64,000 bases of DNA from Rhodocyclaceae bacterium (GTDB taxonomy: Bacteria; Pseudomonadota; Gammaproteobacteria; Burkholderiales; Rhodocyclaceae), in the NCBI GenBank assembly GCA_028869135.1, contig JAGWTC010000004.1, positions 1 to 64,000 of the forward strand, written 5' to 3'. Under the pieces are notes generated by a model. That model did not search any database. It saw nothing but the letters and a program-made list of their open reading frames with translations, and was not told the DNA's origin. Position numbers and translations under genes: made by a program. Positions 27,061-36,062 of this stretch are shown here, piece by piece. Positions within the stretch are counted from its first letter, which is position 1. Each line of letters opens with the position of its first letter.

Positions 27061-27308
27061 GCCCTGTGCACGCCTGTCGCCCCGGCTGCGGCGCATGCTG
27101 CATTGCGCCCTCGATCAGCTCGCTGAACAAGCCGGCGGGCAAGGCTTGTGTGCATCTGAACGCAGACATGCTGTGCGGAATCTTCGGCCGACCGGAACGG
27201 CCGGCCTGCTGCAGCGGCCTTCAGCCGTCGACCGAGATGTGCGGCGACAGTCGCGAATATGCACTCATCTGGCTAGGCAAGCTGGAGAAGTTGACCGCGC
27301 CTACCTGA
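27057..27308 (+). CDS. YkgJ-family cysteine cluster protein
   Basis: This 83-residue protein starts at ATG 27057, overlapping the hydrolase stop (ATGA). Cysteines are arranged as [13 protein letters not shown], then KACVHL, MLCGIFG, PACCSGL and EMCGD, the pattern of the small YkgJ/UPF0153 family, presumed to bind zinc or an iron-sulfur cluster. In many genomes it is longer; here it is a short form like those of other Betaproteobacteria. It converges with the HD-GYP gene, the ends overlapping by 8 bases. Confidence 0.85.
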   Translation: MSPVHACRPGCGACCIAPSISSLNKPAGKACVHLNADMLCGIFGRPERPACCSGLQPSTEMCGDSREYALIWLGKLEKLTAPT

Positions 27309-28533
27309 GCTCGCCGTGCAGGAACAGGTTGACGTGTTGCAATCCCCATTGGGCCGGGTCTTCGTGGCTAGTGATCCGGTCCATGGCGCCGGGCTTCGAG
27401 AGATCGATGAGCTCGGGCTTGATATAGGTCTGCGCCCTGCTTGAAAAGAACACCTTGACCACCGGCTGGAGCAGGGACTTCTGCGACTGCTCGACAATGA
27501 CGCCCAGACGGCCCGACTCCAGACGCACCAGCGAACCGACCGGATAGATGCCGATGCTACGCACAAAAGCCTGGAACACCCGATCATCGAAGTGGCCCTT
27601 GCTCCACTCGGTCATCTTGCGTATCGACTCGGCCGGCTCCCAGCCCGCCTTGTAGGGGCGATTGGAAGTGATCGCGTCATACACGTCGCAGACTGCGCCC
27701 ATCTTCGCATACAGGCTGATCTGATCACCATTCAGGCGATCGGGATAACCCGTGCCGTCAACCTTCTCGTGGTGGTGCAGGCAGACATCCAGCGGGATCG
27801 GGCCGACGGCATTGCCTTCGACCAGCAGACGATGGCCCTCGACCGGATGAGTGCGCATGATGGCGAACTCGTCGTCGGTGAGCTTGCCAGGCTTGTTCAG
27901 GACGTCCGGCGGCATCATGGCCTTGCCGAGATCGTGGAGCAGGCCGGCCAAGCCGAGTTCGCGTGTGGTCTTCGCGTCCTGCCCGAGCTGCCCTGCCAGC
28001 GAAACCATCAAGGCGCACACGGCGACCGAGTGCATATAGGTGTAGTCATCGGCCGTCTTGATGCGCGCCAGGCTGATCAGCGCGCCAGGGTTGCGCATGA
28101 CCGAAGACGATATCTCATCCACCAGCTCGCCCGCGGCTTCGGCGCTGATGGCCTTGCCCATGCGCACCTCCTGGAACATGGACACGACGGCGCCCTTGGT
28201 CTTGTTGCAGATTTTTGCGGCGCGTTGAACCTCCTGCTCAAACTCCACCCGCTGCGCGAGCGGCGCCATGACCGCCTGCGCCGCCGCCAGCATCTGGTCG
28301 ACTTCACTGGCCACCGTGGTCTCGGTGGCGACGCGCGCATCACTGGCGACATCCGCCCCCTTTTCGGTGTCTATCCACAGTTCGGCGATGCCGCTCTCGC
28401 GCACCTTGAGGAGATCCTGCGCGTCCTTGACCGCGAACTTGCTGCGCCAGAAGGGATGGTCCATCCAGCCGCCACAGAATTCGTGGATATACATCCCGAC
28501 ACAAAGGTCCGCAATGGCGATTTTTTTCAGCAT
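27301..28533 (-). CDS. HD-GYP domain protein (c-di-GMP phosphodiesterase type)
   Basis: The 410-residue protein has an N-terminal DUF3391-type region ([13 protein letters not shown]...WMDHPF) and an HD-GYP domain at about 160-340. The metal and signature residues are there: [36 protein letters not shown] and [13 protein letters not shown]. These proteins hydrolyse cyclic di-GMP. No membrane segment is seen, so it is likely cytoplasmic. It starts at ATG 28533, divergent from uppP with only 38 bases between the start codons. Confidence 0.93.
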   Translation of the reverse strand: MLKKIAIADLCVGMYIHEFCGGWMDHPFWRSKFAVKDAQDLLKVRESGIAELWIDTEKGADVASDARVATETTVASEVDQMLAAAQAVMAPLAQRVEFEQEVQRAAKICNKTKGAVVSMFQEVRMGKAISAEAAGELVDEISSSVMRNPGALISLARIKTADDYTYMHSVAVCALMVSLAGQLGQDAKTTRELGLAGLLHDLGKAMMPPDVLNKPGKLTDDEFAIMRTHPVEGHRLLVEGNAVGPIPLDVCLHHHEKVDGTGYPDRLNGDQISLYAKMGAVCDVYDAITSNRPYKAGWEPAESIRKMTEWSKGHFDDRVFQAFVRSIGIYPVGSLVRLESGRLGVIVEQSQKSLLQPVVKVFFSSRAQTYIKPELIDLSKPGAMDRITSHEDPAQWGLQHVNLFLHGELR

Positions 28534-28571
28534 GTTAAACTCGAAAAACTGACCGCACAGCCTTGGCTCTC

Positions 28572-29396
28572 ATGGAACACATCCCCTTGCTGCAAGCTCT
28601 GATACTCGGCATCGTCGAGGGTTTGACGGAGTTTCTGCCGATTTCGAGCACCGGCCACCTGATACTCGCCGGCGATCTGTTGAACTTCAATGACGACCGC
28701 GGCAAGCTTTTTGAGATTGTCATACAGTTTGGCGCAATTCTCGCGGTCGTTTGGGAATATCGGCAGCGGATTGCCGGAATTTTCGGTGGGGTATTCAATG
28801 ATGCGGGCGCCCGAAAATTCATTATCAATATTGCCATTGCCTTCATGCCGCTGGCCGTTCTAGGGCTGCTCTTCGGCAAGATCATCAAGGCCCACCTGTT
28901 CCAGCCCGTTCCCGTCGCCCTCGCCTTCATCGTCGGCGGCTTCGTGATCCTGTGGGCGGAAAAGCGCGAGCATGTGGTCCGGGTGAATAGCGTCGAAGAG
29001 CTCAGTATGCTCGACGCCGTCAAGCTCGGGTTTGCGCAGGCCATGGCGCTGATCCCCGGCACCTCGCGCTCCGGCTCGACCATTATCGGCGGCCTGCTGT
29101 TCGGTCTGTCGCGCAAGGCCGCCACCGAGTTTTCGTTCTTTCTTGCAATTCCAACGCTGACGCTGGCGACGTTTTACGAGCTGTACAAGGAGCGCGCCCT
29201 GCTCAACGCCGACGACCTCGGCATGTGGGTCGTCGGCTTCGTCGCCGCCTTCGTTTCCGCCTTCCTCTGCGTGCGCTGGCTGCTGCGCTTCATCAGCCAT
29301 CACGACTTCACACCCTTTGCCTGGTACCGTATCGCCTTCGGCATTGTCGTCATTGCCACCTGGCACTTCGGCATCGTCGACTGGACCAATCATTGA
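28572..29396 (+). CDS. uppP: Undecaprenyl-diphosphatase
   Basis: The 274-residue integral membrane protein removes a phosphate from undecaprenyl pyrophosphate so that the lipid carrier of cell-wall synthesis can be re-used. The two signature loops are [18 protein letters not shown] (near residue 14) and [14 protein letters not shown]. About eight membrane segments are evident. ATG 28572 is chosen over TTG 28563. The stop TGA shares its A with the next ATG. Confidence 0.96.
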   Translation: MEHIPLLQALILGIVEGLTEFLPISSTGHLILAGDLLNFNDDRGKLFEIVIQFGAILAVVWEYRQRIAGIFGGVFNDAGARKFIINIAIAFMPLAVLGLLFGKIIKAHLFQPVPVALAFIVGGFVILWAEKREHVVRVNSVEELSMLDAVKLGFAQAMALIPGTSRSGSTIIGGLLFGLSRKAATEFSFFLAIPTLTLATFYELYKERALLNADDLGMWVVGFVAAFVSAFLCVRWLLRFISHHDFTPFAWYRIAFGIVVIATWHFGIVDWTNH

Positions 29397-29968
29397 TGGG
29401 ACGTTTGCTGTACCTGCATGGCTTCCTCTCCGGCCCGGCCTCGCGCAAGGCCCAGGACCTGCATGAACGCATGCGGCAACGCGGACTCGGCGACAGCTTC
29501 GCCTGCCCGCAACTGCCGGTGTCCCCCAAAGCGGCCATCGCGCTGACCGAATCGCTGCTGGCGCCCGGCACCACGGTTGTCGGCTCTTCTCTCGGCGGCT
29601 ACTACGCCACCTGGCTATGCGCGCGGCACCCGGCCCTGGTACGCGGCGCCGTTCTGGTCAATCCGGCGGTGCTCGCGCATGTCTCGCTGGAACGTTACCT
29701 CGGGCCGCAAAAGAACCTCTATACCGGCGAAGCATTCGACTTCACGCCCGAACACATCGCGGAAATGCGTGCGCTTGAAATTAACGAACCGAAACGGGAC
29801 GACGCCTACTGGCTGCTCGTGGAGGAAGGCGACGAAATCCTCGATTATCGACAGGCGGTCGCGAAATACCCCCGCTCCCGGCAGACCCTGCTGAGCGGTG
29901 GCAATCACACGTTTTCAAGGTGGCACGACTATCTCGATGCCGTCATCGACTTCGCCGATCTGGGCTGA
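29396..29968 (+). CDS. YqiA/YcfP-type alpha/beta-fold esterase
   Basis: The 190-residue protein starts LLYLHGFLSGPASRKA, followed by the nucleophile motif VGSSLGGYYA and the terminal GGNHTF histidine, as in the YqiA esterase family. It should be a cytoplasmic hydrolase of short esters. Its ATG overlaps the uppP stop (TGATG), so it is translated with uppP. Confidence 0.9.
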   Translation: MGRLLYLHGFLSGPASRKAQDLHERMRQRGLGDSFACPQLPVSPKAAIALTESLLAPGTTVVGSSLGGYYATWLCARHPALVRGAVLVNPAVLAHVSLERYLGPQKNLYTGEAFDFTPEHIAEMRALEINEPKRDDAYWLLVEEGDEILDYRQAVAKYPRSRQTLLSGGNHTFSRWHDYLDAVIDFADLG

Positions 29969-30020
29969 GCCGGGAATCTCGCGCTGTATAATTTCGGACC
30001 GCATTTCCGCAGCAATCCCC

Positions 30021-32069
30021 ATGAATGTCCTGTTTGAAGAGGACGGCGCTTTCAAGGCCGGCAGCATCCTCGCCGACAACAACACCTCGCTCCAGATCGA
30101 GCTGCCGACCGGCAAGCGCAGCAAGGTCAAGAGCGCCAATGTCCTGCTGCGCTTCGCCTCGCCCAACCCGGCCGAACTCATGCAGCGCGCCGAGCAGGCA
30201 GCCGCGGAAATCGACGTCGCCTTTCTGTGGGAAGTCTGCGGCGACGCCGAGTTCGCCTTCGAGGAGCTGGCCGCCGAATACCAGGGCGACAAACCCGGCC
30301 CGGTCGAATCCGCCGGGGTGCTGATGCGCCTGCATTCGGCGCCGATGTATTTCCATCGCAAGGGCAAGGGGCGCTATCGCAAGGCGCCGCCCGATATTCT
30401 CCAGGCCGCATTGGCCGGGCTGGAAAAGAAACGCCTGCAGGCCGAACAGGTCGAGCGCATGAGCGGTGAACTGGTGGCCGGCACGCTGCCGGCTGAATTT
30501 GTGCCCGTTCTGCAGCAACTCCTGTACAAACCCGATCGCAATCGCCTTGAAGCGAAGGCGCTTGAAAGCGCCTGCGCCGAAGTACATCTGTCGCCGGCGA
30601 AGCTGCTGGCGCGCTGCGGCGCTTTCGCCGGCAGTCACGACTACCCGTTTGGCCGCTTCCTGTTCGAATACTTCGCCAAGGGCACGGAATTTCCGGCGCA
30701 CGAATTCACGCTCTCCGATTACGCCGAGCTGCCGCTGTCCGAGGCCCAGGCCTTCAGCATCGACGACGCGCAGACGACCGAGATCGACGATGCGCTGTCG
30801 GTAAGCCCGCGCTCGCAGGGCGGCTGGCGTGTCGGCATCCACATCGCCGCGCCCGGTCTGGCCGTCTGCCCCGACAATGCGCTCGGCGCCATCGCGCGCG
30901 AACGCCTGTCCACGGTGTACATGCCCGGACACAAGATCACCATGCTGCCGGACGCGGTGGTCGAGGCCTTCACCCTGTCCGCCGGCCGCATCTGCCCGGC
31001 GCTGTCGCTCTATCTCGACGTGGCGCCCGATCTGCGCATCGAGGGGCAGGAATCGAAGCTCGAACGCATCCACATCGCTGCCAATCTGCGCCATCACGAT
31101 ATCGAGCCGGTCTTCAACGACGAGACGCTCGCCGCCGGTGACAAGAGCGGCTTGGCGGAGTTTCCCTATCGCGACGAACTGTTCCTGCTGTGGCAACTCG
31201 CCACGGTGATGGAAGCCGGCCGCGGCAAGCCCTCGGCCAATCGCGCGCAGAAGGACTACAACTACCGCATCGACTGGGAGCGCGACGGCATCGATCCCGG
31301 CTTTGAAAATCCGCACGGCTGGGTCAGTCTGGATGAACGTCCGCGCGGCAGCCCGCTCGACATGCTGGTAGCGGAAATGATGATTGCCGCCAACGCGGGC
31401 TGGGGGGCCGCCCTGCGCGATGCGGGCATCGCCGCCCTGTACCGGGCACAAGCATCGGGCAAGGTGCGCATGACCACGGTCGCCGCCCCGCACGACGGGC
31501 TCGGCGTCGACTGCTATGCCTGGGCCAGCTCGCCGCTGCGCCGCTACATCGACCTCATCAATCAATGGCAACTGATCGCCTGGCTGCGCCGGGAAACGCC
31601 GCGCTATACGGCCAAGGACGCGGAGTTCCTGGCCGCCTTGCGCGACTTCGAACTGACCTACGCGGCCTACGCCGAATTCCAGCGCGGCATGGAGCGCTAC
31701 TGGTGCCTGCGCTGGCTGATGCAGGAAAAGCGCAGCAGCGTCAGCGCCGTCGTGTTGCGTGAAAATCTGGTTCGCCTGGAGGAGCTGCCGCTGGTGCTGC
31801 GCATAAATTCGCTGCCGGCGCTGGATCGCGGCGCGCGCGTCGAGCTGGAGATTGGCCGCATCGACCTGCTCGATGCGGAAATCCACGCCACTTACCGCAG
31901 CACGCTGGCCGAGCACGGCGAGATCGAGGACGCGGAAGAGGACGAAGCGGCGCAGGTCGGCGCCGAGGAAGTCACCGAAACCAACGCCCTGCCCTCCGAG
32001 CCGAACCCCGAATTGGCAGGGAATGAGGGCTCTGCTAGCGCTTTGGGGGGCAGTGCCGGCGAAGGGTAA
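30021..32069 (+). CDS. RNase II/RNase R-family exoribonuclease
   Basis: The 682-residue protein has an RNB catalytic domain at about residues 240-560: FSIDDAQTTEIDDALSV contains the Asp residues that hold the metal ions, and GVDCYAWASSPLRRYIDLINQ is the second signature, cut here to ASSPLRRY. The N-terminus replaces classical cold-shock domains with a short OB-like segment (NVLFEEDGAFKAG). The end has a highly acidic tail. It should degrade RNA 3' to 5'. ATG 30021 fits the conserved start; earlier in-frame codons overlap the previous gene. It heads the group with the TonB-like gene, aroE and mtgA. Confidence 0.9.
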   Translation: MNVLFEEDGAFKAGSILADNNTSLQIELPTGKRSKVKSANVLLRFASPNPAELMQRAEQAAAEIDVAFLWEVCGDAEFAFEELAAEYQGDKPGPVESAGVLMRLHSAPMYFHRKGKGRYRKAPPDILQAALAGLEKKRLQAEQVERMSGELVAGTLPAEFVPVLQQLLYKPDRNRLEAKALESACAEVHLSPAKLLARCGAFAGSHDYPFGRFLFEYFAKGTEFPAHEFTLSDYAELPLSEAQAFSIDDAQTTEIDDALSVSPRSQGGWRVGIHIAAPGLAVCPDNALGAIARERLSTVYMPGHKITMLPDAVVEAFTLSAGRICPALSLYLDVAPDLRIEGQESKLERIHIAANLRHHDIEPVFNDETLAAGDKSGLAEFPYRDELFLLWQLATVMEAGRGKPSANRAQKDYNYRIDWERDGIDPGFENPHGWVSLDERPRGSPLDMLVAEMMIAANAGWGAALRDAGIAALYRAQASGKVRMTTVAAPHDGLGVDCYAWASSPLRRYIDLINQWQLIAWLRRETPRYTAKDAEFLAALRDFELTYAAYAEFQRGMERYWCLRWLMQEKRSSVSAVVLRENLVRLEELPLVLRINSLPALDRGARVELEIGRIDLLDAEIHATYRSTLAEHGEIEDAEEDEAAQVGAEEVTETNALPSEPNPELAGNEGSASALGGSAGEG

Positions 32070-32080
32070 AATTTCGCCTA

Positions 32081-32962
32081 ATGAACCCCGCGCTTTCTGC
32101 CGACATGGCTCGTCCGTCGAACTCTCGCACCTTGACCCTGGCGATCGCCCTGTCGCTGGGGCTGCACGCCGTCCTGCTCAGCCTGCACTTCAAGCTGCCG
32201 GAGGCCATCAGCAAGGCCAGCGAGCGGGCGCTCGACGTGATTCTGGTGAACAGCAAAAGCGCGCAGAAGCCGAGCAACGCACAGGCGCGCGCGCAAGCCA
32301 ATCTCGACGGCGGCGGCAACACCGAGCAGAACCGCATCGCCAGCACGCCGCTGCCGCCATCGCACAATACCCAGGACGGCGACAGTCTCGTCAACGCGCA
32401 ACGCCGCGTGGCCGAGCTTGAGAACATGCAACGCCAGTTGATGACTCAGGCCAAAAGCAGGAAAACTGTCAGCAACGAGCGGAATACCCGCGATCCCCAG
32501 CCGCAGGCGGCGCAACCGCTGAGCGGCGCGGAGCTGGCCAGCAGCGCCATGGCCATTGCCCGCCTCGAAGGCCAGATTGCGCAGAATCTCGACGCCTACA
32601 ACAAGATGCCGCGCAAGAAGTTCATCGGCGCGCGCACGGAAGCGGTGGAAGATGCGCAGTATGTCGAAGACTGGCGCCAGAAGGTCGAACGCATCGGCAA
32701 TCTCAATTATCCGGAAGCTGCACGAGGCAAGCTCTACGGAAATCTTACGCTCTCGGTGTCCATCCGCGCCGACGGCACCCTCGACAGCGTCGAGATCACC
32801 CGCTCGTCCGGCCACAAGGAGCTCGATGCGGCCGCCAAGCGCATCGTGCAGATGGCGGCGCCGTATGCCGTGTTTCCGGAAGCCATACGCCGCAAGGCCG
32901 ACATTCTCGTTATCTCGCGCGTATGGTCCTTCACCAGCGCTGACCGTCTGCAAACTCAATAA
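32081..32962 (+). CDS. TonB-like energy transducer
   Basis: The 293-residue protein has one N-terminal membrane segment (LTLAIALSLGLHAVLLSLHF), a long polar linker with Gln/Ala-rich and coiled stretches, and a C-terminal TonB domain (about 205-290; YPEAARGKLYGNLTLSVSI, DSVEITRSSGHKELD). It would span the periplasm. No exbB or exbD is near, so its energy partner is elsewhere. This arrangement before aroE is common in Rhodocyclales. Stop TAA shares its last base with the aroE ATG. Confidence 0.85.
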   Translation: MNPALSADMARPSNSRTLTLAIALSLGLHAVLLSLHFKLPEAISKASERALDVILVNSKSAQKPSNAQARAQANLDGGGNTEQNRIASTPLPPSHNTQDGDSLVNAQRRVAELENMQRQLMTQAKSRKTVSNERNTRDPQPQAAQPLSGAELASSAMAIARLEGQIAQNLDAYNKMPRKKFIGARTEAVEDAQYVEDWRQKVERIGNLNYPEAARGKLYGNLTLSVSIRADGTLDSVEITRSSGHKELDAAAKRIVQMAAPYAVFPEAIRRKADILVISRVWSFTSADRLQTQ

Positions 32963-33801
32963 TGAGCGATCGTTCCGTTGACCGTTATGTGGTGATCGGC
33001 AATCCTGTCGCGCATAGCAAATCGCCGCGTATTCACGCCCTGTTTGCCGCACAGACGGCTGAAGATATCGACTACGGCACCCTGCTGGCGCCGCTCGACG
33101 GCTTCGCCGGGTCGGTGCGCGCCTTCATGGCAGCGGGCGGCCGCGGCGCCAATGTCACGGTCCCCTTCAAGGAAGAGGCCTTCCGCCTTGCCACTCAACT
33201 GAGCGCAAGGGCCGCAGCTGCCGGCGCCGTAAACACCCTGCGCTTCGACACGAATGGCGCCATCTTCGGCGACAACACCGATGGCGCCGGGCTGGTGCGC
33301 GACATCACCGCCAACCTCTGTCGCAGCCTGCACGACAAGCGGATATTGCTGCTCGGTGCGGGCGGCGCGGCACGCGGCGTCATTCTCCCGCTCTTGCTGG
33401 AAGGGCCGGCGCGGCTGTATGTGGCCAACCGCACGGCGGCGAAGGCCATTGCGCTTGTCGACGAGTTCACTGCGCTGCCCGATGTCCTCCCGGGCCGTCT
33501 CGATGGCGGCGGTTTCGAGAGCCTCGCCGGACAGCAGTTCGATGTCGTCGTCAACGCCACGTCGGCGGGGCTTTCCGATACGCCGCTAGACCTGCCGGCA
33601 GGCATCTTCGCCGAGCATGCCCTGGGCTACGATATGGTGTACGGTCGCGAAACGCCCTTCATGCGGCAAGCATGCGCTGCCGGCGCGCAGATTGCGGACG
33701 GCCTCGGCATGCTGGTCGAGCAGGCGGCGGAATCGTTCTGTATCTGGCGCGGCGTGCGCCCGGAGACCCTGCCCGTCATGCAGGCCCTGCGCGCCGGATG
33801 A
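32962..33801 (+). CDS. aroE: Shikimate dehydrogenase
   Basis: The 279-residue enzyme reduces 3-dehydroshikimate to shikimate with NADPH. It has the substrate site VIGNPVAHSKSPRIH, catalytic Lys in NVTVPFKEEAF, DNTDGAGLVRD, and the cofactor loop LLGAGGAARGV with ANRTAAKA. Start ATG overlaps the TonB-like stop (TAATG) and its stop overlaps the mtgA start (ATGA). Confidence 0.96.
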   Translation: MSDRSVDRYVVIGNPVAHSKSPRIHALFAAQTAEDIDYGTLLAPLDGFAGSVRAFMAAGGRGANVTVPFKEEAFRLATQLSARAAAAGAVNTLRFDTNGAIFGDNTDGAGLVRDITANLCRSLHDKRILLLGAGGAARGVILPLLLEGPARLYVANRTAAKAIALVDEFTALPDVLPGRLDGGGFESLAGQQFDVVVNATSAGLSDTPLDLPAGIFAEHALGYDMVYGRETPFMRQACAAGAQIADGLGMLVEQAAESFCIWRGVRPETLPVMQALRAG

Positions 33802-34508
33802 GGCGACTGCCCGGAGCGCTCTGGCGCTGGACCAAGCGCGGCCTGGCGCTGCTGGTCCTTTTCATTCTGCTGATGCAGCTCTGGTACCTGGGCTGGGTTG
33901 CCTGGTGGCGCTTCGTCACGCCCGGCATGACCAGCTTCATGGAGTTGCGGCTGGCCGAGCTCCGGGAAAAGAACCCGAACTACGAACTCAGGCACCAATG
34001 GCAGCCGTATGAAAAGATCTCCGTCCATCTCAAGCGCGCCGTCGTCGCCGCCGAAGATGACAAGTTCATCGACCATGAGGGCTTCGATTGGGAAGGCATC
34101 CAGAAGGCGATGGAAAAGAACGAAAAGAAGGGGCGCATCGTCGCCGGCGGCTCCACCATTTCACAGCAGCTTGCCAAGAACCTGTTTCTCTCGGCCAGCA
34201 AGACGCCCTGGCGCAAGGCGCAGGAGGCCGTCATCACGCTGATGCTCGAAACGCTGTGGGACAAGCGCCGCATCCTTGAGGTCTATCTCAACGTGGTCGA
34301 ATGGGGCGAAGGCATCTTCGGCGCGGAAGCCGCAGCCAAGCGCTACTTCGGCACCACGGCGGCCCGCCTCGGACCGGAACAGGCGGCGCGCCTCGCCGTG
34401 ATGCTGCCGGCGCCGCGCCGCTTCGAGAAGAATCCGTACTCGGGCTATCTCAACGGCCGCACCCAGTTGATCCTCGGTCGCATGTACTACGCAACCGTGC
34501 CGCAATAG
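33798..34508 (+). CDS. mtgA: Monofunctional peptidoglycan transglycosylase
   Basis: The 236-residue protein has one membrane segment (about 12-35) and a GT51 domain. Motifs are VVAAEDDKFIDHEGFDWEGI, which contains the catalytic Glu, and GGSTISQQLAKNLFL, then RILEVYLNVVEWGEGIFG. It polymerises lipid II into glycan strands in the periplasm. The start at 33798 overlaps the aroE stop, which fixes it against longer in-frame starts inside aroE. Confidence 0.95.
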   Translation: MRRLPGALWRWTKRGLALLVLFILLMQLWYLGWVAWWRFVTPGMTSFMELRLAELREKNPNYELRHQWQPYEKISVHLKRAVVAAEDDKFIDHEGFDWEGIQKAMEKNEKKGRIVAGGSTISQQLAKNLFLSASKTPWRKAQEAVITLMLETLWDKRRILEVYLNVVEWGEGIFGAEAAAKRYFGTTAARLGPEQAARLAVMLPAPRRFEKNPYSGYLNGRTQLILGRMYYATVPQ

Positions 34509-34530
34509 GCCCGCTGCTATCATCCGCCTG

Positions 34531-35961
34531 ATGAACGCCGCTCCTGACACCTCGCTTTCCGACCTGCCGGCTTATCGCACGGCGGTACTGCGCCGCATGC
34601 TGGGCATGTCCCTGTCCTGGCGCCATCCGCTGTCTTCGGCCGAGGCGCTGCTGGACCCTGTCGCCATCATCGGCACCCTGTGGCTGCTGGTGCTGCGCGC
34701 CGGCCTGCCGTCTGAAATGCACTGGTGGTGGCTATCGGCCCTGCTGCTCATGCTGACCTACCCCGCACCGGCCTATCTGCGCATTCCTTTCGTCGCGGTC
34801 GCGCGCAGCATATTGTCGGGCTGGCTGGTACTGGCGCTGGTGTTGATCGGCGGCAGCCAGTTGCTTTCCCTCCTGACCGGCACATCACCCATACTCGAAT
34901 CCACCGTGCTGCGCAGCTGGCTGTGGCTGGCGCCGTTGATGCAGCTCGGCCTGCATGCCCTGCTGCGCGGCCTGGCGCCCCTGCTCATCGACCTCGACGG
35001 CAACAGTCGCATCGCCGTGATCGCGGGTGCCGGCGATGTCGGCTCGCGGCTGGGAGAGCAACTGCTCAGCAATCCCTACGGCGCCACCCGGGTCATGGGC
35101 TTCTTCGACGACAGGCATGGCGAGCGCATCGATCAGGAACTGCCTATCCTCGGCCCCCTGACCGACTTGCCGGCCTATATCGCCGCCGGCAACGCGAACG
35201 TCGTGTACATCACCCTGCCCCTGTCGGCCCAATCGCGCATCGGCAATGTGCTGGAAAATTTGCGGCATACCGATACCGAGGTCTATTACGTTCCCGATGC
35301 GCTGGTCGCCGACCTGCTGCGCGGCTGGTGCGATGTCGTCGGCGATGCGCCGGTCGTGGCGATGCTCGAATCGCCGTTTGCCAGCCTGGCCGGGGTTTGC
35401 AAGCGTCTCATCGACATCGCGCTGGCTGCAGTGCTTTTCGCGCTCGTGCTGCCGCTGATCGTCGTTGCCGGCATCGCCGTCAAACTGGTTTCGCGCGGCC
35501 CTGCTTTCGTCGTCCAGCATCGCTTCGGCCTGGACGGCCGGGAAATCCGGCTCTACGCATTGCGCGCCACCGAGCCCGGCCCGCAGGAAACCGAGCTCGG
35601 CGACAAGGCGCCGCCCAACAACGAGCTCGGCCGCCTTCTGCGTCGCACACAGATCGAAAAACTGCCGCGCCTGATCAATGTGATCCAGGGTCGCCTCAGC
35701 ATGGTCGGCCCGCGTCCGCACGCCAAGGCGCACAATGAAATCTACCGGCGCATCGTCAAGGGCCACCTGGTCCGCCACCGCGTGCGCAGCGGCATCACCG
35801 GCTGGGCGCAGATCAACGGTGTGCGCGGCGGCGAAAAGTCGCTTGATCACATGAAGGCACGCGTCAGCCACGATCTGGAATATCTGCGGCACTGGTCGCT
35901 GCGGCTGGATCTGCAGATCATGCTGCGGGCGCTGGCCAATCTTTTCGCGCTCCGGCGCTGA
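34531..35961 (+). CDS. Polyprenyl-phosphate sugar-1-phosphate transferase family protein, atypical active site
   Basis: The 476-residue protein has the shape of WbaP/WcaJ-type transferases: four N-terminal membrane segments (to about 150), a Rossmann-like middle (IAVIAGAGDVGSRLG, GFFDDRHG), a fifth segment (about 295-318) and a C-terminal catalytic region with SMVGPRP and GITGWAQINGVRGG. The family would load a sugar phosphate on undecaprenyl phosphate for exopolysaccharide or O-antigen. Two key positions differ: the usual YKFRSM reads YALRAT (342-347) and the catalytic DE dyad of LDELP reads E376-K377 in QIEKLP. It may be inactive or altered. It lies 22 bases behind mtgA. Confidence 0.8.
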   Translation: MNAAPDTSLSDLPAYRTAVLRRMLGMSLSWRHPLSSAEALLDPVAIIGTLWLLVLRAGLPSEMHWWWLSALLLMLTYPAPAYLRIPFVAVARSILSGWLVLALVLIGGSQLLSLLTGTSPILESTVLRSWLWLAPLMQLGLHALLRGLAPLLIDLDGNSRIAVIAGAGDVGSRLGEQLLSNPYGATRVMGFFDDRHGERIDQELPILGPLTDLPAYIAAGNANVVYITLPLSAQSRIGNVLENLRHTDTEVYYVPDALVADLLRGWCDVVGDAPVVAMLESPFASLAGVCKRLIDIALAAVLFALVLPLIVVAGIAVKLVSRGPAFVVQHRFGLDGREIRLYALRATEPGPQETELGDKAPPNNELGRLLRRTQIEKLPRLINVIQGRLSMVGPRPHAKAHNEIYRRIVKGHLVRHRVRSGITGWAQINGVRGGEKSLDHMKARVSHDLEYLRHWSLRLDLQIMLRALANLFALRR

Positions 35962-36062
35962 CAACGCCCTGACATGCAACAAGCGCTTACCCGCCCTGCA
36001 AACAGGTCTAGGGGAATAAGCGCCAATCGCCTACAATGGCGCCCGCAGAGATTAGGAAGGCC

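Noticed and set aside
29943-31916. Long minus-strand frame opposite the RNase II gene
   Set aside because: Shadow of the RNB gene; the plus strand has clear catalytic motifs.
33672-33797. Longer N-terminus for mtgA
   Set aside because: It lies inside aroE in another frame; the ATGA junction at 33798 gives the usual length.
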